Assembly (NCBI GenBank): GCA_902492545.1
Contig: CABULX010000067.1
Span: 1-12,353, forward strand
Source of the DNA: an uncultured Collinsella sp.
GTDB lineage: Bacteria; Actinomycetota; Coriobacteriia; Coriobacteriales; Coriobacteriaceae
Direction of reading: 5' to 3'
Length of the DNA stretch: 12,353 nucleotides
In this document: piece after piece, positions 1-7,902 of the stretch
How the letters are laid out: the number at the start of each line of letters is the position of its first letter
Position numbering within the stretch: the first letter of the stretch is position 1
Made by a program: the position numbers and the translations under genes
The notes under the pieces: model-generated
What the model was told of the DNA's origin: nothing
The model's input: only the letters and a program-made list of their open reading frames with translations
The model's database searches: none

Positions 1-646
1 AGGCAAGGTCTTGCGCCACGTGATAGCCCGCCTCGCCCGTCACGACAACATCTGCGCCCGCGGCGATGGCGAGCTCTCCAAAGTCGCCCAGGGAGCCGCC
101 CAGAATGGCGACGGTTCGGCACGGGCGCTCGGCATCGCCCCATACGCGCGGGTCGCTTCCGAAGGCCGTGGCAGCACGGGCGGCAAGATCGCGCAGCGTA
201 TACGGGTCGTTGAGCGTTGCAAGCGCGCCCAGGCCGGTGGCTTCGGGGTCGTCCACGTGCTCCAGTGAGCTTACGGGTGCAGCACCCAGCAGCTTGCTCA
301 GGCGGACACGGGCTTCGTGCGAGCGGTCCAGGTTGGTGTGGAGCGATATGATGCTCACGCCGCAACGCGCTGCCTCGTAGAGCGCCGCGCTGCATTGGGG
401 ACGTGTGGCATCCGCCGGACAAAAGGCCTCGGGTGCCTTGATGTATATGGGATGATGCGTCAGCAGCACGTTGGCGCTTGCTTCTTGGGCGCGGCGAACA
501 TTAGCCTCAGACGCATCGAGTGCGCAGGCAACGCCGGTGATCTCCGCGGCCGGATCGCCAACGGAGAGTCCTACGTGGTCCCAGGGATCGGTGTCCGTCT
601 TGGGATAGCGTGCCAGTAGCGCGCGCTCGAGCTCGGCGACGATCAT
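1..646 (-). CDS. NIF3/YbgI (DUF34) family dinuclear metal-centre protein, 3' end cut off by window
   Basis: I translated this partial gene from the minus strand; it stays open for 215 codons to the left edge and has no stop in the window. It belongs to the NIF3/YbgI/YqfO family, often labelled 'GTP cyclohydrolase 1 type 2' or 'Nif3-like dinuclear metal centre hexameric protein', whose true cellular role is unsettled. The signature LLTHHPIY (residues 61-68; H64 and H65 are the expected metal ligands) and SLHTNLDRS (101-109; D107 the expected ligand) are clear. A later block GGSLGDF followed by GADVVVTGEAGYH (183-209) is the usual second half of the fold. That block comes soon after GLGALATL (138-145), so this looks like the short form without the inserted PII-like domain; I expect about 40-60 more residues, including the last His/Glu ligands. 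The ATG overlaps the TGA of the cysteine desulfurase gene as ATGA, with only a weak AGG about 6 nt upstream, so translational coupling is likely. Confidence 0.93.
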   Translation of the reverse strand, partial: MIVAELERALLARYPKTDTDPWDHVGLSVGDPAAEITGVACALDASEANVRRAQEASANVLLTHHPIYIKAPEAFCPADATRPQCSAALYEAARCGVSIISLHTNLDRSHEARVRLSKLLGAAPVSSLEHVDDPEATGLGALATLNDPYTLRDLAARAATAFGSDPRVWGDAERPCRTVAILGGSLGDFGELAIAAGADVVVTGEAGYHVAQDLA

Positions 647-1821
647 GCGGCACCTGCGATCGAGAGCAGCGTCTGGGCAAACTCGTCCAGATCGTCCGGA
701 TTCACGCGGTCGTCAAAGGAAATGCGCAGTGCACCTAGTGCCTGCTCGCGACCAATGCCCATGGCGCTGAGCACATGGCTCGGGTCCATGCTGCCGCTCG
801 AGCACGCCGAGCCGGCCGAAACCTCAAAGCCGGCGGCATCGAGCTTGACGATGAGCTCCTCGGAGTCCATGCCATCAACGTAGATCGACACCATGCCCGG
901 TAGGCGATCGGCCTGTGCGTAGTCGCCCATGGTGGCGTGAATGCGCTGGTGGGCCGTAAGCGTGGCGTAGAGCTTGTCGGAAAGGGCTTGCAGCTTCGCG
1001 CGCTCCTGAGCCACATGGGGCGTCAGAGACGAGGCGGCTGCGGCAAAGGCGAGCTGCGTTCGCAGGTCTTGCGTGCCGGCACGACGACCGGCCTCCTGTC
1101 CGCCGCCAAAGATGCGCGGGCGCAGCGGCGTGCGGCTCTTAAGGTAGAGTGCGCCAGATGCCACGGGACCGCCAATCTTGTGGGCTGCGACGGACATGGC
1201 GTCGACGCCCAGCTCGGTGACATCGAGCGGAATATGCAGATACCCCTGGATGGCATCGGTGTGGAACAGGGCGCCAACGGTATGCGTGGCCGCGGCAAGC
1301 TCGCGGATGGGCTGCACCACGCCGGTCTCGTTGTTGGCAACCATGATGCTCACGAGCGCCACGTCGTCGCCTAGCAGCTCGACAAGCGTGGCAGGCTCAA
1401 TGAAGCCCGCGCGGCAAGGCTGCACCAGGTCGACGGTAAAGCCTGCGGCACGCAGTAGCGGCAGGTTGTCCAGAATCGAATCGTGCTCGATGGCCGAAAC
1501 GATGACGCGATCGCGCTTGCGATCGCGCTGACGAGCGCCCTCGGCAAGACCGAGCAGCGCCAGCTGGTTGGCTTCGGTGCCGCCGTTGGTCAAAACAATC
1601 TCGGACGGGCGAACGCGCGCGCCAAAGCTGCGGGCAATCTCGCGACGCGCCACTTCCAGGCGTGCAGCGGCCTTGCGGCCGAGCGAATGCAGCGAGTTGG
1701 GGTTGACGCCGGCAAGCTCGCTGTCGTCGTACTCGCGCTGCGCAAGGCGCGCCTCGGCGCGCATGGGCGTCGAGGCGGCATAGTCAAGATTCACGGGTAT
1801 GCGGTTTTGACCTGCGGTCAT
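643..1821 (-). CDS. Cysteine desulfurase, IscS/NifS type, PLP-dependent
   Basis: This 392-residue class V aminotransferase-fold enzyme should convert L-cysteine to L-alanine and pass persulfide sulfur to Fe-S cluster assembly or thio-modification of tRNA. Visible hallmarks are the N-terminal LDYAASTP (12-19), the IEHDS segment with the PLP-stacking H113, NNETG (163-167), HTDA with PLP-nitrogen-binding D189, the Schiff-base lysine K215 in AAHKIGGP, the GGGQE...RAGTQD block (239-252), and the catalytic loop SAGSACSSG with C340. Length is normal for the family. The segment after the lysine reads GPVASGAL rather than the common GPKGxGAL, a minor divergence. The start is supported by AGGAGG lying inside the last codons of rpe, 11 nt upstream, a rather long spacing. 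No IscU or SufU scaffold gene is visible beside it, so whether it acts as IscS or as a more specialised desulfurase cannot be told here; I leave the symbol empty. Confidence 0.95.
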   Translation of the reverse strand: MTAGQNRIPVNLDYAASTPMRAEARLAQREYDDSELAGVNPNSLHSLGRKAAARLEVARREIARSFGARVRPSEIVLTNGGTEANQLALLGLAEGARQRDRKRDRVIVSAIEHDSILDNLPLLRAAGFTVDLVQPCRAGFIEPATLVELLGDDVALVSIMVANNETGVVQPIRELAAATHTVGALFHTDAIQGYLHIPLDVTELGVDAMSVAAHKIGGPVASGALYLKSRTPLRPRIFGGGQEAGRRAGTQDLRTQLAFAAAASSLTPHVAQERAKLQALSDKLYATLTAHQRIHATMGDYAQADRLPGMVSIYVDGMDSEELIVKLDAAGFEVSAGSACSSGSMDPSHVLSAMGIGREQALGALRISFDDRVNPDDLDEFAQTLLSIAGAA

Positions 1822-1827
1822 AAGGTT

Positions 1828-2499
1828 TTATGCCTCCTGTGCGGCCTCGTTGCCCAGCTTCTGCAGCAGCGCAACCTCGGCGGCGGGATCTTCGGACTTA
1901 AATACGGCGGAGCCGGCTACGAGCACGTTGGCGCCGGCCTTGACGACCTCGGCGATGTTCTTGGAAGAGATACCGCCATCGACCTCGATCAGCGGCGACA
2001 CGCCGTGGCGCTCGCACATTGCCTTGAGCTCGTGGAGCTTTGCAATGGTGCCCGGGATAAAGCTCTGGCCGCCAAAGCCAGGGTTCACGCTCATCAGCAG
2101 CACCATATCGACAACGTCGATGATGCTTTCGAGCACGCAGACGGGTGTGGCGGGGTTGAGCACCACGCCGGCCTTGACGCCACGCTGCTGCAGATGGGTG
2201 AGCGTGCGGTGCAGGTGCGTGGAGGCTTCGTAGTGCACGGTGATCATGTCGGCACCGGCGTCGGCGTACCAATCGACCGTCTCGTCGGGGTTCGATACCA
2301 TCAGGTGCGCGTCGACCGGCATATCGGTGGAGCGCTTGACAGCCTTAAGGATGTCAACACCAAAGGTCAGGTTGCCGGTAAAGTGACCGTCCATGACGTC
2401 GAAGTGTACGTAGTCGGCACCGGCGATCTTGTCGAGCTCGCCCTTGAGGTTGGCCATGTCGGCCGAAAGGACGGATGGAGCGATTTTGATGGAACCCAT
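1828..2499 (-). CDS. rpe: Ribulose-phosphate 3-epimerase
   Basis: This 223-residue TIM-barrel enzyme interconverts ribulose 5-phosphate and xylulose 5-phosphate in the non-oxidative pentose phosphate pathway, in the cytosol. The family signatures are intact: IAPSVLSAD (6-14), HFDVMDGHF (32-40) with metal ligands H32 and D34, DAHLMV (63-68) with H65, the phosphate-loop stretch SVNPGFGGQSF (137-147), and EVDGGI (172-177) with the second catalytic aspartate D174. GSAVF (196-200) closes the phosphate site. The ATG follows the gpsA stop by 17 nt with an AAAGG motif about 9 nt upstream. Its own 3' end encodes the SD for the cysteine desulfurase gene, six nucleotides further on, so the two are likely co-translated. 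Rpe is not functionally tied to the lipid genes just upstream; the link looks like simple operon membership. Confidence 0.97.
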   Translation of the reverse strand: MGSIKIAPSVLSADMANLKGELDKIAGADYVHFDVMDGHFTGNLTFGVDILKAVKRSTDMPVDAHLMVSNPDETVDWYADAGADMITVHYEASTHLHRTLTHLQQRGVKAGVVLNPATPVCVLESIIDVVDMVLLMSVNPGFGGQSFIPGTIAKLHELKAMCERHGVSPLIEVDGGISSKNIAEVVKAGANVLVAGSAVFKSEDPAAEVALLQKLGNEAAQEA

Positions 2500-2517
2500 A
2501 GTAGTAGCCTTTCTGCG

Positions 2518-3525
2518 CTAGTCGGTGAGTCCGTAGAACTCTTGGGAGGGTACGCGGTCGGTAAGAATCTCGAGCGCCCTATCCAAAGTAACACCGTTGT
2601 AGAGCGTTTGCTCCACGGCAAAGGTGAGCGGAATGTCTACGCCCAGTGAACGGGCAAGCTCGCTCACGCTGCGGGCCGCGACGGCGCCCTCAACAACCAT
2701 ATGCGTGCGCGTCTGATACTCGTCGAGCGACACGCCGTGGGCAAACTCGTAGCCAAAGGTGCGGTTGCGCGAATGCTCCGAGGTGCAGGTGGCAATGAGG
2801 TCGCCCATGCCGGCAAGTCCCATGCAGGTCATAGCTTGACCGCCGCGGGCGTGCACCAGACGGCTGATCTCTGCCAGGCCGCGCGTCATGATAAGGGCGA
2901 GCGTGTTGTCGCCCGCACCGGTGCCGGCGGAGATGCCGCACACGATGGCGATAACGTTTTTCATGGCGCCGCAGACCTCGACACCGGTCATGTCTTGCGA
3001 CAGGTAGATGCGAAAGGCCGTTGACAGGAGTAGGTCCTTAAAGGTCTCCCCTACCTGCGTATCTTCGCTGGCGATGACGGCGGCAGAAAGACCTCCGCGG
3101 CAGATTTCCTCAGCATGGTTGGGGCCCGAGAGCGCCGCCACGCGCGACTCGTTGCCGATCTCGCTGGCGATGACCTCGCTCATGAGCAGGCCGGACTCGG
3201 GCTCAATGCCCTTTGTGAGGCAGAGCACCGGGGTATCGGCGGCGATAAAGGGCGCGGCCTGGTGGCACACGCTGCGAAGGTGCGTGGAGGGCACGGCAAA
3301 GATGATGGCCTCGGCGCCGTCAAGCGCCTGGGCCAGGTCCGTCGTAGCGACAACGTTTTCCGGCAGCACGTAGTCCACCAGATAGCGCGGGTTGCGGTGC
3401 TCGCCGTTGATGCCGGCGGCCGTCTGCTTGCCATGGGCCCACATGGTCACGCGCTCGGCTCGCGCGGCGGCAAGGCCGGCGACGGCGGTTCCCCAGGAGC
3501 CAGAGCCAATTAGCGCAACATTCAT
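2518..3525 (-). CDS. gpsA: Glycerol-3-phosphate dehydrogenase [NAD(P)+]
   Basis: This 335-residue soluble enzyme reduces dihydroxyacetone phosphate to sn-glycerol 3-phosphate, the backbone on which PlsY places the first acyl chain. The Rossmann motif GSGSWGTA (7-14) opens the protein. CLTKGIE (102-108) carries the conserved K105, ALSGPNHAEE (131-140) is the family signature, and GAMKNVIA (186-193) contains the expected catalytic lysine K189. The C-terminal substrate and cofactor segment GLAGMGDLIATCTSEHSRNR (236-255) is complete. Length is typical. The gene follows plsY after 9 nt, with AGGAG overlapping the plsY stop region just upstream of the ATG. Having plsY and gpsA adjacent pairs donor-acceptor supply with the acyltransferase, a common bacterial arrangement. 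Confidence 0.98.
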   Translation of the reverse strand: MNVALIGSGSWGTAVAGLAAARAERVTMWAHGKQTAAGINGEHRNPRYLVDYVLPENVVATTDLAQALDGAEAIIFAVPSTHLRSVCHQAAPFIAADTPVLCLTKGIEPESGLLMSEVIASEIGNESRVAALSGPNHAEEICRGGLSAAVIASEDTQVGETFKDLLLSTAFRIYLSQDMTGVEVCGAMKNVIAIVCGISAGTGAGDNTLALIMTRGLAEISRLVHARGGQAMTCMGLAGMGDLIATCTSEHSRNRTFGYEFAHGVSLDEYQTRTHMVVEGAVAARSVSELARSLGVDIPLTFAVEQTLYNGVTLDRALEILTDRVPSQEFYGLTD

Positions 3526-3534
3526 GACTCTCTC

Positions 3535-4218
3535 CTACTTATCGTCGGGCTCGGTGACGCGCTTGGTAAACGAGAGCTTGGACTCCTTACCCGTCATGAG
3601 CTTTTTGATGTTCGCACGATGGGCCCACACCACGGTGATGCCGATCAGCGCCATGCAAAACTTAAGTCCGAGGCTGCTGTACGGAAAGACCGCGCAGGCA
3701 GCGATGGGAAGACCGATGGCCGCGGCAAGCGAGCCCACCGACACAAACTTGGTGATGGCGACGGCCACGATAAACATGCCCAGCAGCGAAAGTCCGATGG
3801 GCCAGTACCAGGCGAGGATGACGCCCAGACCAACTGCGATGCCCTTGCCGCCATGGAAGTTGAGGTAGGGCGAGAAGATATGGCCCCACACGGCTGCCAG
3901 GCAGATGACGCCGAGCATCCAATCGCCGGCGGCACCGGGGGCCATGATGCTCGGCGGAAAGCCATAGCCCACGCTCGCGATGAGCGGACGGGCGATAAGG
4001 ACGCAGATGGCGCCCTTCAGGCAGTCGAGTAGCAGCGTGAGCGCGGCCACCTTGGGGCCGGCCACGCGCAGTGCGTTGGTGGTGCCGATGTTGCCGGAGC
4101 CCGCCTTGCGAATGTCGGTGTGGTTGAAAACGCGGCCCAGGATCAGGCCAAACGGAATCGCTCCGATAAAGAACGAGACCACGGCGCAGATGGCGGTCAG
4201 CAGAATCGGATTAAGCAT
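3535..4218 (-). CDS. plsY: Acyl-phosphate:glycerol-3-phosphate acyltransferase
   Basis: PlsY is an integral membrane enzyme that transfers a fatty acyl group from acyl-phosphate to glycerol 3-phosphate, giving lysophosphatidic acid. From the chosen start it is 227 residues, rich in hydrophobic helices (roughly 4-28, 55-80, 97-115, 128-157 and 160-197). The three family motifs are visible: SGNIGTTNALR (41-51), GHIFSPYLNFHGGKG (112-126) and a C-terminal HRANIKKLMTGKE block (200-212). The reading frame extends 16 codons further upstream to an ATG at 4266, but that start has no SD and would sit deep inside der. The ATG at 4218 has AAGGAG seven nucleotides upstream and starts directly with the first membrane helix, so I chose it. 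The gene overlaps the end of der by 8 nt and precedes gpsA by 9 nt. PlsY needs a PlsX partner to make acyl-phosphate; none is in this window. Confidence 0.97.
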   Translation of the reverse strand: MLNPILLTAICAVVSFFIGAIPFGLILGRVFNHTDIRKAGSGNIGTTNALRVAGPKVAALTLLLDCLKGAICVLIARPLIASVGYGFPPSIMAPGAAGDWMLGVICLAAVWGHIFSPYLNFHGGKGIAVGLGVILAWYWPIGLSLLGMFIVAVAITKFVSVGSLAAAIGLPIAACAVFPYSSLGLKFCMALIGITVVWAHRANIKKLMTGKESKLSFTKRVTEPDDK

Positions 4219-5545
4219 CCTTTTGCTCCTTCTTCCTAAAGAAGAGTCGGATGGGCGTGCCGGCAAAATCGAACGTGGAGCGCATACGGTTCTCCACGTA
4301 GCGCTGGTAGGTGTCGTTGACCAGGTCGCTGTGGTTGACGAAGAACGTAAACGTCGGCGGGTTGACGCCCGTCTGGGTCACGTAGTGCATGCGCAGGCGG
4401 CGCTTGCCGTCCACCACGGTATGGCCAAACTCGCGCAGGTCGGTGAGGAACGTGTTGAGGCGCGAGGTGCTGATCTTTTGCGAGCGCGTCTTCTCGGCGG
4501 CGTCGACCATCGCCCAGATCTTCTCGACGCTGCGGCCGGTCAGGGCAGAGATGCGCAGGTACTGGGCCCAGGGGGCCATGACGCCCAGACGGCGGTCGAT
4601 GGTCTCCATGCAGGCCTCGCGCTTGCGATCGTCGTCGAGCAGGTCCCACTTGTTGAGTAGCACCACGATGGCGCAGCCGCGCTCGATGGCCAAGCCCATG
4701 ACCTTCTGGTCCTGCTCGGTAACGCCCACGGAGGCGTCGACGACGAGCAGCGCCACGTCGGCACGGTCGATGGCGCGCAGGCCGCGGACCATGGAGTAGT
4801 ACTCGATGTTCTCGTACACGGTGCTCTTCTTGCGAATGCCCGCGGTGTCGACCATGCGGTAGTGCTTGCCGTTGCGCTCGACGACGGTATCGATGGCGTC
4901 GCGCGTGGTGCCGGCGATGTTGGACACGATGGAGCGGTCGGCACCCAGGATGCGGTTGAACAGCGACGACTTACCGGCGTTGGGGCGGCCGATAATGGCC
5001 ACGTTCAGCGCGTCGGGGAACTCGTCGGCGACCTCGTCCTCCTCCTCGGGCAACAGGGCCACGATATCGTCGAGCAGGTCGCCCGTGCCGTGACCGTGCA
5101 GGGCCGAAAGCGGCGTGGGCTCGCCGATGCCGAGCGAATAGAACTCCCAGATGTTGTCATTCTCGCGATCGGGATTGTCGAGCTTGTTCACCAGCAGAAA
5201 GACCGGCTTGTCGCAGCGCTTGAGCATTCGGGCGACCGACTCGTCCTCCTCGGTGACGCCAGTGCGGCCGTCGACAACAAACAGGATGACGGCGGCTTCC
5301 TCGGCGGCGGCAAGCGCCTGGTCGCGGATGGACGTGGCAAAGACGTCGTCGCTCTTGAGCGGCTCGATGCCACCCGTGTCGACGATGGTGAACTCGCGGC
5401 CGTTCCAGTCGGCCGTGTGATACGAGCGGTCGCGCGTGACGCCGCGCGACTCATGGACGATGGCGTCCGAGGTCTGGGCCAGGCGGTTAACGAGCGTGGA
5501 CTTGCCCACGTTGGGGCGTCCGACGACGGCGACGATAGGTTTCAT
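4211..5545 (-). CDS. der: Ribosome-assembly GTPase Der (EngA)
   Basis: Der is a double-G-domain GTPase required for maturation of the 50S ribosomal subunit. The 444-residue protein shows both domains complete: the first with GRPNVGKS (9-16), the switch region RGVTRDR (34-40), DTGG (56-59) and NKLD (120-123); the second with GRPNAGKS (186-193), AGTTRDA (211-217), DTAG (233-236) and NKWD (298-301). A basic KH-like domain fills roughly 355-444 and ends in FFRKKEQKDA. The acidic linker between the G domains (about 166-178, EEEDEVADE) is typical. The start has AAAGGAG 5 nt upstream, overlapping the stop codon of the DUF512 gene; the gap is 10 nt. Its 3' end overlaps plsY by 8 nt. Der beside DUF512 and gpsA is a known arrangement in Firmicutes. 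Confidence 0.98.
   Translation of the reverse strand: MKPIVAVVGRPNVGKSTLVNRLAQTSDAIVHESRGVTRDRSYHTADWNGREFTIVDTGGIEPLKSDDVFATSIRDQALAAAEEAAVILFVVDGRTGVTEEDESVARMLKRCDKPVFLLVNKLDNPDRENDNIWEFYSLGIGEPTPLSALHGHGTGDLLDDIVALLPEEEDEVADEFPDALNVAIIGRPNAGKSSLFNRILGADRSIVSNIAGTTRDAIDTVVERNGKHYRMVDTAGIRKKSTVYENIEYYSMVRGLRAIDRADVALLVVDASVGVTEQDQKVMGLAIERGCAIVVLLNKWDLLDDDRKREACMETIDRRLGVMAPWAQYLRISALTGRSVEKIWAMVDAAEKTRSQKISTSRLNTFLTDLREFGHTVVDGKRRLRMHYVTQTGVNPPTFTFFVNHSDLVNDTYQRYVENRMRSTFDFAGTPIRLFFRKKEQKDA
4226..4231 (-). promoter_or_regulatory. Ribosome binding site fixing the plsY start
   Basis: The minus strand reads AAGGAG, then a 7-nt spacer, then the ATG at 4218. The site lies within the last codons of der. 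It decides against the longer reading frame beginning at 4266, which lacks any such sequence. Confidence 0.8.
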
Positions 5546-5555
5546 CTGCTCTCCT

Positions 5556-6998
5556 TTATTGGGTAGGGTCAGCGGGAATAGTTGAATTGGCGGGCGTTAT
5601 GCCAAGGATGTGCTCCAGGGTATCGAGCAGCTCGTGCGGCATAGTCGATACCACATGGACCTCGGCGCCACGACCGGTAAGGCTTGCGAGTAATTCGTCA
5701 CGATGATACTCGTCAAGGGTCATACCGTCGGCGTTGAACATGAGCTTAGGCACAAAGAGCATAACCCCCGACAGGTCCTGCGGCAGCTGCTCCAAGATGT
5801 CGCAGGCAACGATGAGGCCGGTCACGTCCACGTTGCCGCCAAAGTAGCGGTTCTTGATGGCCGTGACGAAACCGGCAAGGCCGTGCGGCGATTCCACAAA
5901 ACGCGCCACCGTATCGCGCGCGCTGGCGCCCGATAGGCACAGCAGGCGCTGGCCACGGGCGGAGATTGCCTCGCGAACACGGCGCAGGCGCTCGGCATCG
6001 GCGGCGAGCACGTTATCGGTCTCGTCCAGATACGAGCGGATCATGCCGATGCCGTCGTAGTACTGCGGGTAGCCGTCGTAAAAGTCCGCCTCGGGCGGCT
6101 CGATGCCGGCATCCAGGTAGAACTCGTCACTCATCTGGAAGGTGTGGCGGCCAAAGCGCTCGAAGGCTCGGTCCTGGAAGGGCCGGATCATGGCGATAGT
6201 CTCGCGCGCGAGCTCGGGCTTATCGCTGTAGGACCAGCTAAAGCGGTTCTGGTGCTTGGTAAAACCGAGCGGCACAATGCCCAGGCTGGTGATTTGCTCG
6301 TGCTCCTCGCAAAAGCGTAGGGTCTTTTCCAGCTCCTCGCCGTCGTTCATGCCAGGGCACAAAACGATCTGCGCGTGAATCTCGATGCCGGCGGCCATGA
6401 TGGCCTCGAGTACATCCATGCCGCGCTGGGCGTTGCGGCCCATCATGCGGCGGCGGACGTCGGGGCTTACGGCGTGGACCGAGACGTTCATCGGGCTCAT
6501 GTTGCGATCGATAACGTTTTGCACGTCCTCGTCGGAAAGGTTCGTGAGCGTGACAAAGTTGCCCTGCAAAAAACTCAGGCGGTAGTCGTCATCGCGAATA
6601 TAGAGCGTGGAGCGGCCGCCCTTTGGCAACATGGTCATAAAGCAGAACACACAGGCGTTTACACAGGTTCGCATGCCGTCGAAGATGGGACCATCGAACT
6701 CTAGGCCCCAGTCCTCGCCGGGAAAGCGGTCAAGCTCGACGAGGGTGACGGTGCCGTCGCGCGGATCGAATACCTCCAGCTCGACGGTATCGTCGTCTGC
6801 TTCCCAAAGCCAGACGATCATGTCGGTGAGTTGCTCGCCGTTGACCGTGAGCACGCGCATGCCCGGCTCGATACCCACATCCCATGCGGGCGATTCGGGA
6901 CGCACGTTCTTAACGAGCGCGCCCTCACCCGGCTCGGGGTCGCGGCTGCGCCCGTAATCGGCCACCTCGGCGGCGTATGCGGGTACGGTCTGGTCCAT
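5556..6998 (-). CDS. PDZ-like / radical SAM / DUF512 protein of unknown function
   Basis: This 480-residue protein belongs to the family usually named 'DUF512 domain-containing protein' or 'radical SAM protein, DUF512'. An N-terminal PDZ-like region (about 25-90; VGIEPGMRVLTVNGEQL at 41-57) leads into a radical SAM core. The core has CVNACVFC (112-119), the CX3CX2C signature expected to hold a [4Fe-4S] cluster and cleave S-adenosylmethionine. It is followed by MLPKGGRSTLYIRDDDYRLS (123-142), a strongly conserved block in this family. The C-terminal DUF512 region spans roughly 286-460 (for example MSDEFYLDAG, 289-298). The substrate is unknown. I use the ATG at 6998: the frame runs 35 codons further upstream into ispH, but that extension is an arginine-rich shadow outside the domain. 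AAGGAG lies 14 nt before this ATG, which is longer than usual, so the start is slightly uncertain. The gene follows ispH by 2 nt and precedes der by 10 nt. Confidence 0.93.
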   Translation of the reverse strand: MDQTVPAYAAEVADYGRSRDPEPGEGALVKNVRPESPAWDVGIEPGMRVLTVNGEQLTDMIVWLWEADDDTVELEVFDPRDGTVTLVELDRFPGEDWGLEFDGPIFDGMRTCVNACVFCFMTMLPKGGRSTLYIRDDDYRLSFLQGNFVTLTNLSDEDVQNVIDRNMSPMNVSVHAVSPDVRRRMMGRNAQRGMDVLEAIMAAGIEIHAQIVLCPGMNDGEELEKTLRFCEEHEQITSLGIVPLGFTKHQNRFSWSYSDKPELARETIAMIRPFQDRAFERFGRHTFQMSDEFYLDAGIEPPEADFYDGYPQYYDGIGMIRSYLDETDNVLAADAERLRRVREAISARGQRLLCLSGASARDTVARFVESPHGLAGFVTAIKNRYFGGNVDVTGLIVACDILEQLPQDLSGVMLFVPKLMFNADGMTLDEYHRDELLASLTGRGAEVHVVSTMPHELLDTLEHILGITPANSTIPADPTQ

Positions 6999-7000
6999 GA

Positions 7001-7900
7001 TTAGCGGCAAAGCTCCTTGATGCGCGCAACGGCGCGTTCGATGTGTTCTTGTGGGGTGGAGGCTCCGGCGGTGATACCGATATGGCGCGCGTCGGTAAAC
7101 CACGCGGCCTCGAGCTCGGAAGCTTCCTCGATGTGATGCGTGTGCTCGCAGACGTCAGTGCAGATCTGTGCTAAGCGGCGGGTGTTGCCCGAGTTCTTTC
7201 CGCCCACGATGACCATGCAATCACAGCGGTTGGCAAGTGACGCGGCTGCCTGCTGGCGCTCGCTCGTGGCGGCGCAGATGGTGTTGATCACGCGCAGTTC
7301 CTGCACGCGCGGGGTGATGGAGGCCACAACCTCGGCCAGATTCTGCGCGGTCTGGGTGGTCTGAACAACCAGACCCACCTTGCCTTTGAGCGGCAGGGCG
7401 TCCGCATCGGCAGCGCAGCTCACGACCCGCGCGTCATCGCCGGCGTGGCCCAGAATGCCCTCGACCTCGGGATGGCCCGGCTCGCCCACGACAATCACAC
7501 GGTAGCCCTCGCGCACCAGGCGCTCGGCGGCCACGTGGACCTTCTTGACGTAGGGGCAGGTGGCATCGACCACGTCGAGGCCGCGCTCGCGAGCGGCTTC
7601 GATCACCTGCGGCACCACGCCGTGTGCGCGAATGATCACGGTGCCCGATGCGGCATCGTCCAGGGTCTCGGCCAGACCGACGCCCGCCTCGGCAAGCTCG
7701 CGCACCACGATGGGGTTATGAATGAGCGGGCCCAAGGTGTGGACCTGAGCGGTCTCCCCCGCCTGCGGGGCGGCCGCCAATGCCATATCGAGCGCGCGTT
7801 GCACGCCGTAGCAGGTGCCGGCGTGGGCAGCGATTTCGATGGTGGGGGCGTCTGCCTTTCCGGCCACAGTCTCGGCAGTGTTCATGACTTCCTCGCCCAT
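7001..7900 (-). CDS. ispH: 4-hydroxy-3-methylbut-2-enyl diphosphate reductase
   Basis: IspH is the Fe-S enzyme that performs the last step of the MEP (DXP) pathway, reducing HMBPP to IPP and DMAPP. The three cluster-binding cysteines are present: C30 in HAGTCYGV, C115 in DATCPYVKK and C209 in NTICAATSERQ. Substrate-binding residues are also visible: H61 (LIHNP), H93 (RAHGV), the catalytic-loop GEPGHPEV (139-146), GKNSGNTRRL (234-243) and GITAGASTP (275-283). Length is normal at 299 residues. The start is ambiguous: the ATG at 7900 has only a weak AGG upstream, whereas an in-frame ATG at 7885 (294 residues) has GAGG 5 nt before it; both precede the conserved domain. The gene begins 2 nt after the plsC stop. 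Presence of IspH indicates that this organism makes isoprenoids by the MEP route. Confidence 0.97.
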   Translation of the reverse strand: MGEEVMNTAETVAGKADAPTIEIAAHAGTCYGVQRALDMALAAAPQAGETAQVHTLGPLIHNPIVVRELAEAGVGLAETLDDAASGTVIIRAHGVVPQVIEAARERGLDVVDATCPYVKKVHVAAERLVREGYRVIVVGEPGHPEVEGILGHAGDDARVVSCAADADALPLKGKVGLVVQTTQTAQNLAEVVASITPRVQELRVINTICAATSERQQAAASLANRCDCMVIVGGKNSGNTRRLAQICTDVCEHTHHIEEASELEAAWFTDARHIGITAGASTPQEHIERAVARIKELCR

Positions 7901-7902
7901 GG

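Noticed and set aside
1483..2649. Long plus-strand open frame of 388 codons across the cysteine desulfurase, rpe and gpsA region
   Set aside because: It runs antisense to three genes with clear catalytic motifs, shows no recognisable domain and has the Gly/Val/His/Asp-rich look of a GC-rich antisense shadow frame.
4219..4266. Sixteen-codon N-terminal extension of plsY starting at 4266
   Set aside because: There is no ribosome binding site at that ATG; the extension is polar, overlaps der and precedes the first membrane helix, while the ATG at 4218 has AAGGAG at 7 nt.
6999..7103. Thirty-five-codon N-terminal extension of the DUF512 protein
   Set aside because: It lies inside ispH and is rich in Arg, His and Thr without resemblance to the family N-terminus; the PDZ-like region starts well after the ATG at 6998.
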